This document shows, one piece after another, positions 16,938 to 26,517 of a stretch of 59,963 nt of DNA (positions are counted from its first letter, which is position 1; every line of letters begins with the position of its first letter). The DNA comes from Akkermansia muciniphila (GTDB lineage: Bacteria > Verrucomicrobiota > Verrucomicrobiia > Verrucomicrobiales > V1-33): contig CALQSQ010000022.1 of the NCBI GenBank assembly GCA_943333275.1, positions 1 to 59,963 of the forward strand. The letters run 5' to 3'. The notes below the pieces were generated by a model. That model searched no databases. It was not told where the DNA came from and worked only from the letters and a program-made list of their open reading frames with translations. Position numbers and translations under genes: made by a program.

Positions 16938-18209
16938 ATGAAAAAGCAACACATCACCACTGCCCTTTGGATCACTGTGACTGCGAGCGCCTTCGGCCTG
17001 GGCTGGATCTTGAAGCCCGCTGGACAGGCCGAGAGCGGCAGGGCAGGCAACGTGTCGATCGCCTCGGAAACAGCCCTTGCTTCCGGCACTTCAGGCCATC
17101 GCAAAGGATCGGCTGACAAAGCAGGGGAAGCGGGCTCAGAAGGCAAATCCGCCAGACCCGCGGCGCTGACATCCGAGAGCATCGCCACCCTTGGAAAGCA
17201 ATTCCGCGAGGCAACGGATCCACTCACGCGCCGCGAAATTTTTGCAAAGCTGCTCGCCGGACTCACGGCGGAGAACGCGCTGGAGATTCGCGAACAAATC
17301 GCCGGCCTCGACCCGGATGATCCAGCCTTCCGGGATTTCCATTTCGCCTGGGGCAAAGTCGCCGGACTGGAGGCCGTGCTTCATGGTGTCGACACTCCCC
17401 AGCGGGACATGGGCCCGGCACTGGCGGGCTGGGTCACCGCCGATCCAGCCGGGGCCAAAGCCTGGTATGAATCCCTGGATCCCAAGGCTGACAAACCACC
17501 AACGCGCGAACAACTCAAGGAGGCCTACGTTCATGGTCTGGCGATCGCGGATCCCGCCATGGCCACAAATTTCGTCATGGGACTGGGTGCGGCGGGGGAT
17601 CCCAGAGCCAAGCAGATGATGAGTATCATCACGGAAAAAATGTTGCAGTCGGGCGGGCCCGCCGCCGCCGCCGCATGGGCCACCAGCCTGCCTGACGGGG
17701 ACCTCAGGGGCCATGCACTTTATGAAGTCGCCCGGGCCCAGGCGCGCGAAAATCCCGCAGCGGCGGCCGAATGGGCAACGAAGATGGCGGGTGGGAAAAA
17801 TGGTGAGAGTGTAGTCTATGCGGTCAGTTCGGAATGGGGCGGGCGCAATGGCCCCGCCACCGTGCAATGGTTGGACTCCCTCGGCGGCAACCAAAGCGCC
17901 TCCTACGGTCCGGCCTTCGCCGGCTGGGCCAAGACGGATCCCCTCGCCGCCAGTCAGCGTGTCGCTGCCATGCCTCCCTCGGACAATCGTGACTATGCCA
18001 TCGGCGGTTTGGTTTACAGCTATCGTTGGGAGGATCCGGTTTCCTCGATTGCCTGGGCCAATACCATCAGCGACGCCAAACGGCGTCAGGATGTTCTAAC
18101 GATGACAGCGGAATCCTACATGAGAAAAGACCCTGCAGGTGCTACCGCGTGGCTCCCCACCAGCGGCCTGCCGGTGGCGACTCAGCAGCGGTTTTTGGGT
18201 GGCAAATAA
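16938..18209 (+). CDS. Secreted protein with W-A helical repeats
   Basis: A 423-residue protein with an N-terminal membrane anchor or signal (TTALWITVTASAFGLGWIL) and a long low-complexity linker. From about residue 145 it has helical repeats of roughly 30-40 residues with the pattern W-(A/L)-x-S-L-P...A...DP-x-(A/G)-A, for example ADPAGAKAWYESLDP, AAAAAWATSLPDGDLRGHA and GPATVQWLDSLGGNQSA. Such proteins are common in Verrucomicrobia and resemble TPR-like scaffolds. No enzyme motif is seen. ATG 16938 is used. A 260-bp gap separates it from the SASA gene. Confidence 0.8.
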   Translation: MKKQHITTALWITVTASAFGLGWILKPAGQAESGRAGNVSIASETALASGTSGHRKGSADKAGEAGSEGKSARPAALTSESIATLGKQFREATDPLTRREIFAKLLAGLTAENALEIREQIAGLDPDDPAFRDFHFAWGKVAGLEAVLHGVDTPQRDMGPALAGWVTADPAGAKAWYESLDPKADKPPTREQLKEAYVHGLAIADPAMATNFVMGLGAAGDPRAKQMMSIITEKMLQSGGPAAAAAWATSLPDGDLRGHALYEVARAQARENPAAAAEWATKMAGGKNGESVVYAVSSEWGGRNGPATVQWLDSLGGNQSASYGPAFAGWAKTDPLAASQRVAAMPPSDNRDYAIGGLVYSYRWEDPVSSIAWANTISDAKRRQDVLTMTAESYMRKDPAGATAWLPTSGLPVATQQRFLGGK

Positions 18210-18346
18210 TGCCAAATTCAAATCGTGAAATTACCCATGTTGCTGGCATCAGCGCAGCCTCGATGTGAACCATTACTGTCTTTAAAAAAACGGACAACCT
18301 CCCGGGGTTCACTCGGAGTCTGCCAGATTCACCATGCTGGCAAAAG
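18210..18346. other. Short non-coding gap
   Basis: The region between the W-A repeat gene and the selO gene totals about 347 bp (18210-18556). This first part shows no recognisable feature; the second part holds a possible gene remnant. Confidence 0.4.
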
Positions 18347-18553
18347 GTGGGGTGCCACAGACCGCATTGTGATGGCAGCAGGGCATGCAGGGCTTTGTTT
18401 TGTTCCGTCGCTGCCATTGCTGATATCCGTAAGCGCAGAGCGCTGGCCAATCCCAGTTTTGGCAGTAGACGTGCGGTTTATGGTCTGATCATGGGCATTC
18501 TCGGCACCAGCTTCCTGATATTTATGCCGGTGAAGATGCAGCTGAAAAAATAG
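18347..18553 (+). pseudogene. Possible remnant of a small membrane protein
   Basis: The frame ending at 18553 finishes with a protein-like stretch: a basic segment (IRKRRALANPSF) then a single membrane helix (YGLIMGILGTSFLIFMP), a pattern like the C-terminus of DUF4190-type small membrane proteins. The first third of the frame is cysteine/arginine-rich and does not look real, and no good upstream start exists. I read it as a 5'-truncated or frameshifted gene, but a chance frame is possible. Confidence 0.3.
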
Positions 18554-18556
18554 CGA

Positions 18557-20038
18557 CTACGTCCCACAGAATGTCTCGTAGCCACAGGACCCCGCGGGGG
18601 GCGGCATCTGGAACTCTGACTGATCGATGGTATAATCGTAGGGACGCTGCAGCACCGATAAAAACCGCTCCAGCACCACAAGGTCATTGCGCTCCACGGC
18701 GTCTTCCAACGCTTCCTCCACCTTGTGATTGCGCGGAATGACAGACGGATTGGCGGCGCGCATGAGTGTCCGGGATTCGTCCATGGATAACGTTTGTCGA
18801 TTGCGACGGGCCAACCAACGCTCGTGCCAGGATCGGAAGGCTTCGTTCTCTGGCAGGTTTGCATCCTTGAGTTTCTCCTGACTTAACGCGCGGAACGTGT
18901 TGGTGAAATCAGCTTGATTGTCGTGCATCCACTGGAGCAGTTCCTCGGCAAGGGCAGCGTCCTCCGATTCCTCGTTGGATAAACCCAGCTTCCTCCTCAT
19001 GCCCGCGAGCCAGTGCCATTTGAAGCGATCAGGAAATTGATGGATGGCCTCATTTGCCATTTCAATGGCGCGGGGTTCCTCTTCATGCAGCAACGGGAGC
19101 AACGTCTCTGCGAATCGGGTCACGTTCCACTGGGCGATGGGGGCTTGGTTTGCGTAGGCGTAACGTCCGTGCTGATCGATGGAGCTGAACTTCGTGGCGG
19201 GATCATAGGTGTCCATGAAAGCACAGGGGCCGTAGTCGATCGTCTCTCCGCTCAGCGCCATGTTGTCCGTATTCATTACGCCATGGATGAAGCCGACGTT
19301 CATCCATTGGGCAATCAAACGCGCCTGGCGTTCGATGACGGCGTTAAGCAGGGAGAGGTAAGGTTGCTCAGCTGTCGCCAGCTCTGGATAATGCCGTTGA
19401 ATGGTATAATCGGCCAATGCCTGGAGGGCAGCCATATCCTGATGCGCCGCCACCCATTCAAACGTGCCCACCCGAATATGGCTGGCCGCCACGCGCGTCA
19501 ACACTGCGCCCGGCAACGGAGACTGCCGATACACCAGCTCACCCGTCGTCACCACCGCGAGACTTCGCGTGGTGGGAATGCCGAGCGCGTACATGGCTTC
19601 ACTGATGAGATACTCCCGCAGCATGGGTCCCAGTGCGGCCCGGCCATCTCCGCGCCTTGAAAAACGTGTGGGCCCGGAACCTTTGAGCTGAATATCAAAA
19701 CGTTCACCAGTCGGCGTGATTTGTTCGCCCAGCAAAATCGCCCGGCCATCCCCCAGTGGTGTGAAATGCCCATACTGGTGCCCCGCATAGGCCTGCGCCA
19801 GCGGCTGTGATCCTTCCATCAAATCGTTGCCGGCAAAAATGGCGGCATGCTCCGCCCGGCTTAATTCCGTTGGATCCAAGCCAAGGGTTCGCGCCAGTGC
19901 GTGGTTGAAAATTACCATCTTCGGCCCGGCCACCGGCACAGGGCGGGACGATGCATGCAACAGCGAAGGCAGCGCGGCATACGTGCATTCCAATCGCCAG
20001 CCAGCATGAGGGGGAGTCGGGTTCGTGGGATCAGACAT
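18557..20038 (-). CDS. selO: Protein adenylyltransferase SelO
   Basis: A 493-residue pseudokinase-fold protein of the SelO/YdiU (UPF0061) family, which transfers AMP from ATP to protein hydroxyl groups. Family blocks are clear: the Gly-rich region QLKGSGPTRFSRRGDGRAAL (about residues 118-137), PTTRSLAVVTTGE, and the metal-binding block with FIHGVMNTDN followed by DYGP (about residues 250-270). The C-terminal selenocysteine or cysteine found in some homologues is represented by a Cys in the last residues (GSCGYETFCGT). The length fits the bacterial family. It stands alone, divergent from the SASA gene to its right. Confidence 0.95.
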   Translation of the reverse strand: MSDPTNPTPPHAGWRLECTYAALPSLLHASSRPVPVAGPKMVIFNHALARTLGLDPTELSRAEHAAIFAGNDLMEGSQPLAQAYAGHQYGHFTPLGDGRAILLGEQITPTGERFDIQLKGSGPTRFSRRGDGRAALGPMLREYLISEAMYALGIPTTRSLAVVTTGELVYRQSPLPGAVLTRVAASHIRVGTFEWVAAHQDMAALQALADYTIQRHYPELATAEQPYLSLLNAVIERQARLIAQWMNVGFIHGVMNTDNMALSGETIDYGPCAFMDTYDPATKFSSIDQHGRYAYANQAPIAQWNVTRFAETLLPLLHEEEPRAIEMANEAIHQFPDRFKWHWLAGMRRKLGLSNEESEDAALAEELLQWMHDNQADFTNTFRALSQEKLKDANLPENEAFRSWHERWLARRNRQTLSMDESRTLMRAANPSVIPRNHKVEEALEDAVERNDLVVLERFLSVLQRPYDYTIDQSEFQMPPPAGSCGYETFCGT

Positions 20039-20231
20039 GCGTGGAGGGAGAATTCAATTTGGCTACAGCCATCGCCGCATGCTGCGTTCCCGCAAGCGTT
20101 CGTAGAAGTTAGATGAGGCATCAAAAGATTTGCCCACGACTTGTAAATTCCGAGGAAGAGAAGCGTAATGCGCGGGGAACAGGCTTGATTTCCTGAGCTT
20201 AACGGGTTCCATGGGCTCTCGTCCTTATTTT

Positions 20232-21191
20232 ATGAAAACCCAATCACTCTTCCTCACCTCGCTCGCCCTTGTCGCGTCCGCATTTACCGCCCATGCAACG
20301 CCACTGAAGGTCTTCATCCTCGCCGGGCAATCAAACATGCAGGGCCAGGGGATTGTTTCCAGCCTTGAGGAAATGAAGGTGGAAAAGCCCGGCACGCTTG
20401 CGAGCATGCTCAAGGATCAAGTGAAGGCCCCGCTGCTCAAGACCTGGGTGAACGCTAAGGGGGAGTGGGCGGAAGCGCGTGAGGACGTTTGGGTCTGGGA
20501 TGTGAATGAGTTTGGCAACCGCCATGGCCGTCTGGAATTTGGATATGGCTGGAATCTGGGCAGCCGGATGTGGTTCGGCCCGGAAATGCAGTTCGGTCAC
20601 CTGGTGGGTGACAAATACAACCAGCAGGTGCTCATCATCAAAACCGCCTGGGGTGGCCGGGATCTCTACAAGGACTTCCGGCCGCCGAGTTCCGGCGGGA
20701 CCGTGGGGCCGTTTTACACCGAGATGATCGCCACGGTGAAAAAGGTCCTTGGTGACCTGAAGGGACAGTTTCCCGACTACGCCGGGCAGGGATACGAACT
20801 GGCCGGATTCGTCTGGTGGCATGGATGGAATGATTTCTGCAGCCCTGACAAAGGAACTCCGGAATATGAGAAAAACCTGACCAATCTGATCAATGATGTG
20901 CGCAAAGATTTGAAGTCTCCAAAGCTGCCGGTCGTGATCGGCGAATTCACCGGACCCTGGGGCGCCGATTGCAAGGAGGTCGCCGCGGTGACCATTCGCA
21001 AGGCGCAGAAGGCGGTGGCGCAGCGGCCTGAGTTTTCAGGCACTGTGAAATTCGTGGAGACGCATGATTTCGTGCGCACCGAACAGGAGTCGCCGACCGG
21101 CGAGGGTTATCACGAATTCAAAAATGGCGAGACCTATTTCCTGCTCGGCGATGCCTTCGGAAAGGCCATGCTGGCACTGCAGCCGAAATAA
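20232..21191 (+). CDS. Secreted SASA-family (SGNH) esterase-like protein
   Basis: A 319-residue precursor with a signal peptide (MKTQSLFLTSLALVASAFTA) and a SASA/sialate-O-acetylesterase-type SGNH hydrolase domain. The nucleophile block is ILAGQSNMQGQG (about residues 28-40). WWHGWNDF supplies the Asn block, and GYHEF near residue 293 carries the candidate catalytic His. It resembles carbohydrate esterases that remove acetyl groups from xylan or other glycans, and probably acts in the periplasm or at the surface. An in-frame ATG at 20211 lies outside the signal peptide and is rejected. It is 30 bp upstream of the DUF6288 gene, so the two may be one transcript. Confidence 0.9.
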   Translation: MKTQSLFLTSLALVASAFTAHATPLKVFILAGQSNMQGQGIVSSLEEMKVEKPGTLASMLKDQVKAPLLKTWVNAKGEWAEAREDVWVWDVNEFGNRHGRLEFGYGWNLGSRMWFGPEMQFGHLVGDKYNQQVLIIKTAWGGRDLYKDFRPPSSGGTVGPFYTEMIATVKKVLGDLKGQFPDYAGQGYELAGFVWWHGWNDFCSPDKGTPEYEKNLTNLINDVRKDLKSPKLPVVIGEFTGPWGADCKEVAAVTIRKAQKAVAQRPEFSGTVKFVETHDFVRTEQESPTGEGYHEFKNGETYFLLGDAFGKAMLALQPK

Positions 21192-21221
21192 TCACCCCAA
21201 CCACCTTCCGTCCTCCCCAGC

Positions 21222-23702
21222 ATGAAATCCCCTGCCCTGCTTCTCGCTTCATCATTGCTGCTCCTGGCCCACGGCTCCCTGGCCAAGGAACCTCCCCAGA
21301 CCGCCCCTGACCTCACGCAGGACACCAGCGCGGTGGACCGCGAGCAGACCTACAACCTAGGTGCAACCGGCCTGCGCGGATGGATCTACACGCGGCCCGC
21401 CAATTATCTCGACAGCCTGCAGGGCCGCACCACGCTGGCCAGCCGTCAGATATTTGTGACCCATGTCGGCGCGAAAACTCCGGCCGATGGAGTGGTGCAG
21501 GTTGATGACGTCATTCTTGGGACAGGCGGCAAGCTTTTTGACGACGATGCCCGCAAGAGCATCGCCAGGGCCATTCAGGATGCAGAGAAGGAAACAAACC
21601 GCGGGGCGCTGAAACTGACGATTTCCCGTGCGGGAAAAACTCAGGAAGTTGAACTGAAGCTGGCCGTGCTCGGCACTTACAGCGAGACAGCCCCCTGGAA
21701 CTGCCCCAAGTCCAAACGCATCTTCGCGGCCGCCTGCAAGGCGCTTGAAAGGGAGCCGCTGCGGGAGGATTGGGCCGGCCCGGTGAATGCGCTGGCGATG
21801 ATGGCCACAGGCAGTGCGGACTACCTGCCGAAGGTGCGTGAGCTTGCCCATAAACTGGCCCCGCAGAATCTGGATCTCAGCAAAAAGACCAACGGCGCCA
21901 CCTGGGAACTGGGTTACCGCAATCTTTTCCTGTGCGAATATTTTCTGCTCACGGGCGACAAGGAAGTCCTGCATGGAATCAAGGAGTACACCCTCTCCAT
22001 GGCGCGCGGCCAGGGAATGTATGGCACGTTTGGTCATGGCTTCGCGGCGATGACTCCCGAGGGGAGACTGCACGGCTCCGTCCCTCCCTACGGTCCGGTC
22101 AACATGGCCGGCCTGCCTGCCAACCTTTCCATCATCCTGGGCAAAAAATGCGGCGTCAACGATCCGGAAGTCGATGCGGCCATCGCGCGTGCCTCCGGAT
22201 TCTTTGGCTATTTCACCGACAAGGGAGCCATCCCCTACGGCGAGCACGAACCCTGGCCCTACCATGAAAACAATGGCAAGAATTCCATCACCGCGCTGCT
22301 CTTTTCCGTTCAGGGAAACAAATCCAAGGAAACGAAATTCTTCGCCCAGATGGCCACCGCCGGTTACAACAGCCGGGAGTGCGGCCACACCGGACAGGGC
22401 TTCAGTTATCTGTGGAGTGCGCTGGGGGCCAACGCGGGCGGGCCTGCCGCAGCGGCGGCCTTCATCAGGGAGGCGTCCTGGCATCTGGATTTGGTGCGGC
22501 GCTCGGACGGAACCTTCACTTATGATGGAGGGGAACAATACGGCGCCGGCAAGACGGATGACAACACCTACTACGGACATAGTAGCTACAATGGCCTCAG
22601 TCCCACCGCCACCTACGTCCTCACCTATGCGATGCCGCTGAAGAAACTGCTCATCACCGGACGCGATGCCAAATCTGCAAACATGCTCAGCAAGGCGGAA
22701 GTGACCGCCTCCATTGCTTCGGGGAAATTTGATCTGGAACGGAAAGGGAAATCGCCCGCGGAATTGATCGCGGCTTTTGGCGACTGGTCGCCCATCGTGC
22801 GCAGTTGGGCAGCGGAGGAACTTTCGCAGCGTCCCGAAGCCAAATCCCTGGTTCCGGAGCTGGTCAAGCTGGCCGGAGGAAATGACCCGCATTTGATTCA
22901 GGGGGCCTGCGAAGCCCTGGGCCTGCTCAATGCGCCTGAAGGCCTGCCGATTTTGGTAAAACAACTCGCCCATCAGGACCGCTGGGTCCGCTACAAGGCC
23001 GCCCAGGCGATCAAGAAAATGGGCGGCGATGCCAGGCCCGCGCTGGCGGAGATTCTCAAAGCCATCGTGCAAACTGCCGAGCCGCTGCAACCCATCAACT
23101 GGGCCGATCCCGTGCAGATCGCCCATGGTCAACTGGCCGCCGCCGTGTTTTCCGGTCCACTCAAGGACACGCTGAAGGACGCGGACCCCATGCTGCTTTA
23201 TCCGGCGGTGCGGGCAGTTTCCCGTAACCCGGACGGAATGGCGCGCGCGACGCTCCGGGAATTTTTCGATCACAAGATCACCGCTGAAAATGTCATCACC
23301 CTTGCCCCGGACATCCTCGCCGCCGTCAAGACCCCCGGACCTGCCGATACCATGTTCAGCAATGAAATTCGCATGGGAGGCTTCAAAGCGCTCACAAAAT
23401 TCCATTTCATCGAAGGCATTGCCGCTGGCGTCGAGTTCGCCAAGACCCAGGGTGGCCACGGCAGCGAAAGCCGCACCGGAGAGATCATGAAGGAAATCGC
23501 CTCCTACGGCAAGGCCGCCCGGAGCGCGATTCCACAACTCAAGGAACTCGCTGCCATGCTGAATGAGCAGGTCAAACAAGGCGAATTCCCCGGAGGAGAA
23601 CTCAATGACCGGCGGGTCAATGCCGTGCAGGAGGCGATCAAATCCATTGAAGCAGCCACGACGGAGCCGGAACTCCGCAGTATCAGCCCTGCCCGATCCT
23701 AG
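21222..23702 (+). CDS. DUF6288 family secreted protein with HEAT-like repeats
   Basis: An 826-residue precursor with a signal peptide (about residues 1-22). A PDZ-like segment follows (about 45-145, including GAKTPADGVVQVDDVILG), then an alpha-toroid-like middle (about 150-480) rich in Gly and aromatic residues, and C-terminal HEAT-like repeats (about 500-700, such as LVPELVKLAGGNDPHLIQGA and GLPILVKQLAHQDRWVRYKA). This architecture matches the DUF6288 family of PVC bacteria. The function is unknown; a scaffold or glycan-related role is possible. It follows the SASA gene by 30 bp. The 740-aa frame on the opposite strand is a shadow. Confidence 0.85.
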   Translation: MKSPALLLASSLLLLAHGSLAKEPPQTAPDLTQDTSAVDREQTYNLGATGLRGWIYTRPANYLDSLQGRTTLASRQIFVTHVGAKTPADGVVQVDDVILGTGGKLFDDDARKSIARAIQDAEKETNRGALKLTISRAGKTQEVELKLAVLGTYSETAPWNCPKSKRIFAAACKALEREPLREDWAGPVNALAMMATGSADYLPKVRELAHKLAPQNLDLSKKTNGATWELGYRNLFLCEYFLLTGDKEVLHGIKEYTLSMARGQGMYGTFGHGFAAMTPEGRLHGSVPPYGPVNMAGLPANLSIILGKKCGVNDPEVDAAIARASGFFGYFTDKGAIPYGEHEPWPYHENNGKNSITALLFSVQGNKSKETKFFAQMATAGYNSRECGHTGQGFSYLWSALGANAGGPAAAAAFIREASWHLDLVRRSDGTFTYDGGEQYGAGKTDDNTYYGHSSYNGLSPTATYVLTYAMPLKKLLITGRDAKSANMLSKAEVTASIASGKFDLERKGKSPAELIAAFGDWSPIVRSWAAEELSQRPEAKSLVPELVKLAGGNDPHLIQGACEALGLLNAPEGLPILVKQLAHQDRWVRYKAAQAIKKMGGDARPALAEILKAIVQTAEPLQPINWADPVQIAHGQLAAAVFSGPLKDTLKDADPMLLYPAVRAVSRNPDGMARATLREFFDHKITAENVITLAPDILAAVKTPGPADTMFSNEIRMGGFKALTKFHFIEGIAAGVEFAKTQGGHGSESRTGEIMKEIASYGKAARSAIPQLKELAAMLNEQVKQGEFPGGELNDRRVNAVQEAIKSIEAATTEPELRSISPARS

Positions 23703-23771
23703 CCCCGTTCCACTGCGGAGGCGAAGACCACCAAACTGGTCGAACAGGAAATACTGTCCTTTTGAATGGAC

Positions 23772-24893
23772 TTACGGAATGATGATCCCAAGTTTTTGCA
23801 CCATCCGCTCGGATCGGCGCAGGGCTTCCTCCATGCGTTTTCCTTCGTCTTCGCCCCGCTGATCTTTGCACGCAGGATGTGTCTCCGGTGATGCGATCAG
23901 ACCCAGGCGGTGGAGTACATGGGCGGTGCTGTGTTTATAGGCAGCGGCACTGAGGCTGGCATCCAAACGGAACACTTGATCCCCCAAGGATTGCAGAGCT
24001 TCGAACACCTTGTAAACGCGCGGGTCGAAACGCCCGGTGCCCGTTTTAAATTTCTTTTGCGGCGCATCATCGTTCAGCCACATGTCCTTCGCCGCGCAAA
24101 TCAGGGGTGCTCCGCTTGCCGCCGCGCCAATGAGTAACGGCAGCCCCATTTTGATCGCCGTGGCAATCCCAAAATCATCTCCACTGTGGGGAATGAAGTT
24201 GAGATGAAGGTCCCGGCACAGAGCTGCCCAGTAGAGGAAATGCGGCTCATCCAGCGTGCTGATTTTGCCACCAATAAATTTCGGATGCTGGGCCAGCCGC
24301 CAGAGCAGCCATGGATCAAAGGGTGTAGCCCACGGCACGAACGCCGGCTCCAATACGTGAACGATTCCAGGTCGGATGAGCCATTCGGAGATCTCGAGAT
24401 AGGCATTGAGACGGCGCTCGGGATCCAGTGCATTGAGACCACGCGATGTCATGATCATCACTTCGCAGTTTTCATGTTGCTGGGCGATGTCGAGCAGGGG
24501 GCGGTAGCGATCTGCTTTGAAAGACCCATCGCCCTTCGCTCCGCGCGCCGTCACCCCGGCAATGAACCTCGCCTTGGGAAATTCCGCCCGGAACCGACGC
24601 AGGACTTCCGCATACAAGGCGTCGTCCATTTCGAAAATGTAGCCAGTGTCCGCATTCAGAACCACGACCAGCTCCACTCCATAATGATCCGCCGCCGCCT
24701 GCATCCAGCGGATACTGGCGTTGAAGCCCTCCCAATCAGGCTGCTGATGGTGGAAGGGCAGCAGGGCCGCGGCACACAGGCGGGCCTTGGTGGTATGGTC
24801 GATGAGTGTCTCCTCGCTCGTCCAGGCCCAGACGGTTTCGTGCCATTGGGTCTGGGGCTTGAGGTCTGCCGGATCGGAAATGAGTTCCTGCAT
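23772..24893 (-). CDS. DapA-like TIM-barrel protein
   Basis: A 373-residue protein resembling the dihydrodipicolinate synthase/N-acetylneuraminate lyase (DapA) superfamily variant found in PVC bacteria. Supporting segments are GVELVVVLNADTGYIFEMDD, KFIAGVTARGAKGD-like strands, and FKTGTGRFDPRVYKVFEALQ. The usual YxxxG and catalytic Lys motifs are not plain, so lyase activity is unproven. ATG 24893 is preferred over 24974, whose extension is serine/arginine-rich. It starts 10 bp after the NADH:flavin oxidoreductase gene, so they are almost surely cotranscribed and may act on one substrate. Confidence 0.7.
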   Translation of the reverse strand: MQELISDPADLKPQTQWHETVWAWTSEETLIDHTTKARLCAAALLPFHHQQPDWEGFNASIRWMQAAADHYGVELVVVLNADTGYIFEMDDALYAEVLRRFRAEFPKARFIAGVTARGAKGDGSFKADRYRPLLDIAQQHENCEVMIMTSRGLNALDPERRLNAYLEISEWLIRPGIVHVLEPAFVPWATPFDPWLLWRLAQHPKFIGGKISTLDEPHFLYWAALCRDLHLNFIPHSGDDFGIATAIKMGLPLLIGAAASGAPLICAAKDMWLNDDAPQKKFKTGTGRFDPRVYKVFEALQSLGDQVFRLDASLSAAAYKHSTAHVLHRLGLIASPETHPACKDQRGEDEGKRMEEALRRSERMVQKLGIIIP

Positions 24894-24903
24894 GGTGATG
24901 GGT

Positions 24904-26388
24904 TCAGGTCGCCTGTTGTTTCTTGATCTCCTTGAGCTGGGCGAACTCCGGACGCTGGGTGTAGAACGTATCAAGCGGATAACATCCGCTGATCAGACCT
25001 ATACGCGGAGCCGTGGTGCAGTCACTGAAAGTGCGGCAAATGGGTTTCTTTTCGATCATTCGGCCCGCCGCCGCATCCGTCAACATCGTCGGATAGGAAA
25101 GCGCCGTCCGGCCCAGCCCGATGGCGTCCACCCATCCCCGCCGGAGAACGGCGCTTGCCACCGGAGCCAGGAATTCCTGCAGATAGGTGTAGCCTGAACC
25201 GATCACCAAAAGCCCTTCGGGCGCACGGGCCTTCACCTGCCGGACCGCATCAACCAATCGCGCCACATCAATGAGCGGATCATAGGCCGGCCGGTATCCA
25301 TCGCTCGGGGGAAACGCTGCGGGCCGTTGCAGGTGCGGCGTGTAATAGGGTGAGCCCGCGCTGGTATTGAGAACCTTGAGTCCGAGTTCGCCGCACATTG
25401 CCACCAGCGCGAAGGATTCCGTTAAATCAATCTCCGTCGGTTTCTCCTGATTGATGCCGAAGCCGTAGCGGTAGGGCAGGCAGTTGGAAAAATCCTCCGG
25501 AATGCCCGGGCCAATTTTCCCCGGCTGGGATTGATCGGGATCCGGCTTATACGGCACTTTGTCAAACAAGCTCAAGCGCATGCCAAGATCGATGGGATTG
25601 CCCTCCGCACGAATTCCGAAAATGATTTCCCTGAGAATGCGCGTTCTGTTTTCGAAACTGCCGCCATACTTTCCAGGACGTGTATGAGCGCCGAGAAATT
25701 CATGCAGCAGGTAGCCGTGGCAATGTTTCAAATCCACAAAATCCGCACCGGCTTCCCAGGCGATCCGTGCCGCCCGCACATAATCGCCAATCAATTCCTC
25801 CACTTCCCCATCGGTGAGAATCTGGGCATCACTCGTCACGTTGAATTTGCGGTCGAGAATCGGATGGCGGAAGGCCACGCGCGCCTCCCAGCGGGACTTG
25901 TCATTGGGACGGCAAAATCGACCGGAATGGGTGAGTTGAAACCCAATCACCAAATCTTCCGTCGTGCCATAACGCGCGGCGTGCGCTGTTTTCAAAATTT
26001 CCACCAACTCTGCAAGGCCCAACTGGTTGGCTTCGTTGATGATGAGTTGATTCGTGTTCGCGCGTCCGTCCGGTCGCACCGCCATGGCCTCACCGCCACA
26101 GATCATCTTTGCGCCGCTCTCGCCGAACCTCCGCCAGCGCCGCCGCATTTCATCCGTTACTCCGCCCGTCGTCGTGCCGTCCCAACCCTCCATCGGATGA
26201 ATGACAATGCGATTTCCCGGCCGCTTGCCATTGATGGTGACCAAGGCGGGCTCGCCAAGCGGTGAGGGCCCATCTGCAAAATCCTCAGCGGGCAAGGCAA
26301 TGCCAAGATTCACGCAGGCCGCTTGAAATTCATCCAGGGATTTCAAAGCACCCGGACGAACGAAGGAAGAAGGGAGGGACTGGCTCAT
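24904..26388 (-). CDS. NADH:flavin oxidoreductase (old yellow enzyme family)
   Basis: A 494-residue FMN-binding TIM-barrel protein of the old-yellow-enzyme family, which reduces activated C=C or related bonds using NAD(P)H. Visible features are NRIVIHPMEGWDG (start of the barrel), ICGGEAMAV, LVIGFQLTHSGRFCRP (about residue 160, with the substrate-contact His), GADFVDLKHCHGYLLHEFL (about 235-255), and VIGSGYTYLQEF near the phosphate-binding site. The barrel has the extra insert typical of the longer PVC-type members. Either 26433 or 26388 may be the start; I give the latter. It is the first gene of a pair with the DapA-like barrel. Confidence 0.9.
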   Translation of the reverse strand: MSQSLPSSFVRPGALKSLDEFQAACVNLGIALPAEDFADGPSPLGEPALVTINGKRPGNRIVIHPMEGWDGTTTGGVTDEMRRRWRRFGESGAKMICGGEAMAVRPDGRANTNQLIINEANQLGLAELVEILKTAHAARYGTTEDLVIGFQLTHSGRFCRPNDKSRWEARVAFRHPILDRKFNVTSDAQILTDGEVEELIGDYVRAARIAWEAGADFVDLKHCHGYLLHEFLGAHTRPGKYGGSFENRTRILREIIFGIRAEGNPIDLGMRLSLFDKVPYKPDPDQSQPGKIGPGIPEDFSNCLPYRYGFGINQEKPTEIDLTESFALVAMCGELGLKVLNTSAGSPYYTPHLQRPAAFPPSDGYRPAYDPLIDVARLVDAVRQVKARAPEGLLVIGSGYTYLQEFLAPVASAVLRRGWVDAIGLGRTALSYPTMLTDAAAGRMIEKKPICRTFSDCTTAPRIGLISGCYPLDTFYTQRPEFAQLKEIKKQQAT

Positions 26389-26517
26389 GAGCTTGGCATT
26401 TTGGTTGGAGGGTGGGCCATTGAGTGGAGTCATGGCTCGGAAAATCCACTGACGCGAGCGGAGGAACAGTGATCCTTTTCCGGCGGAAGCTCCCAGACTG
26501 ATTCCCCTGAAATTGTC

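Noticed and set aside
21357..23579. 740-aa open frame on the minus strand
   Set aside because: It is antisense to the DUF6288 gene, and the + frame has a signal peptide and clear repeats.
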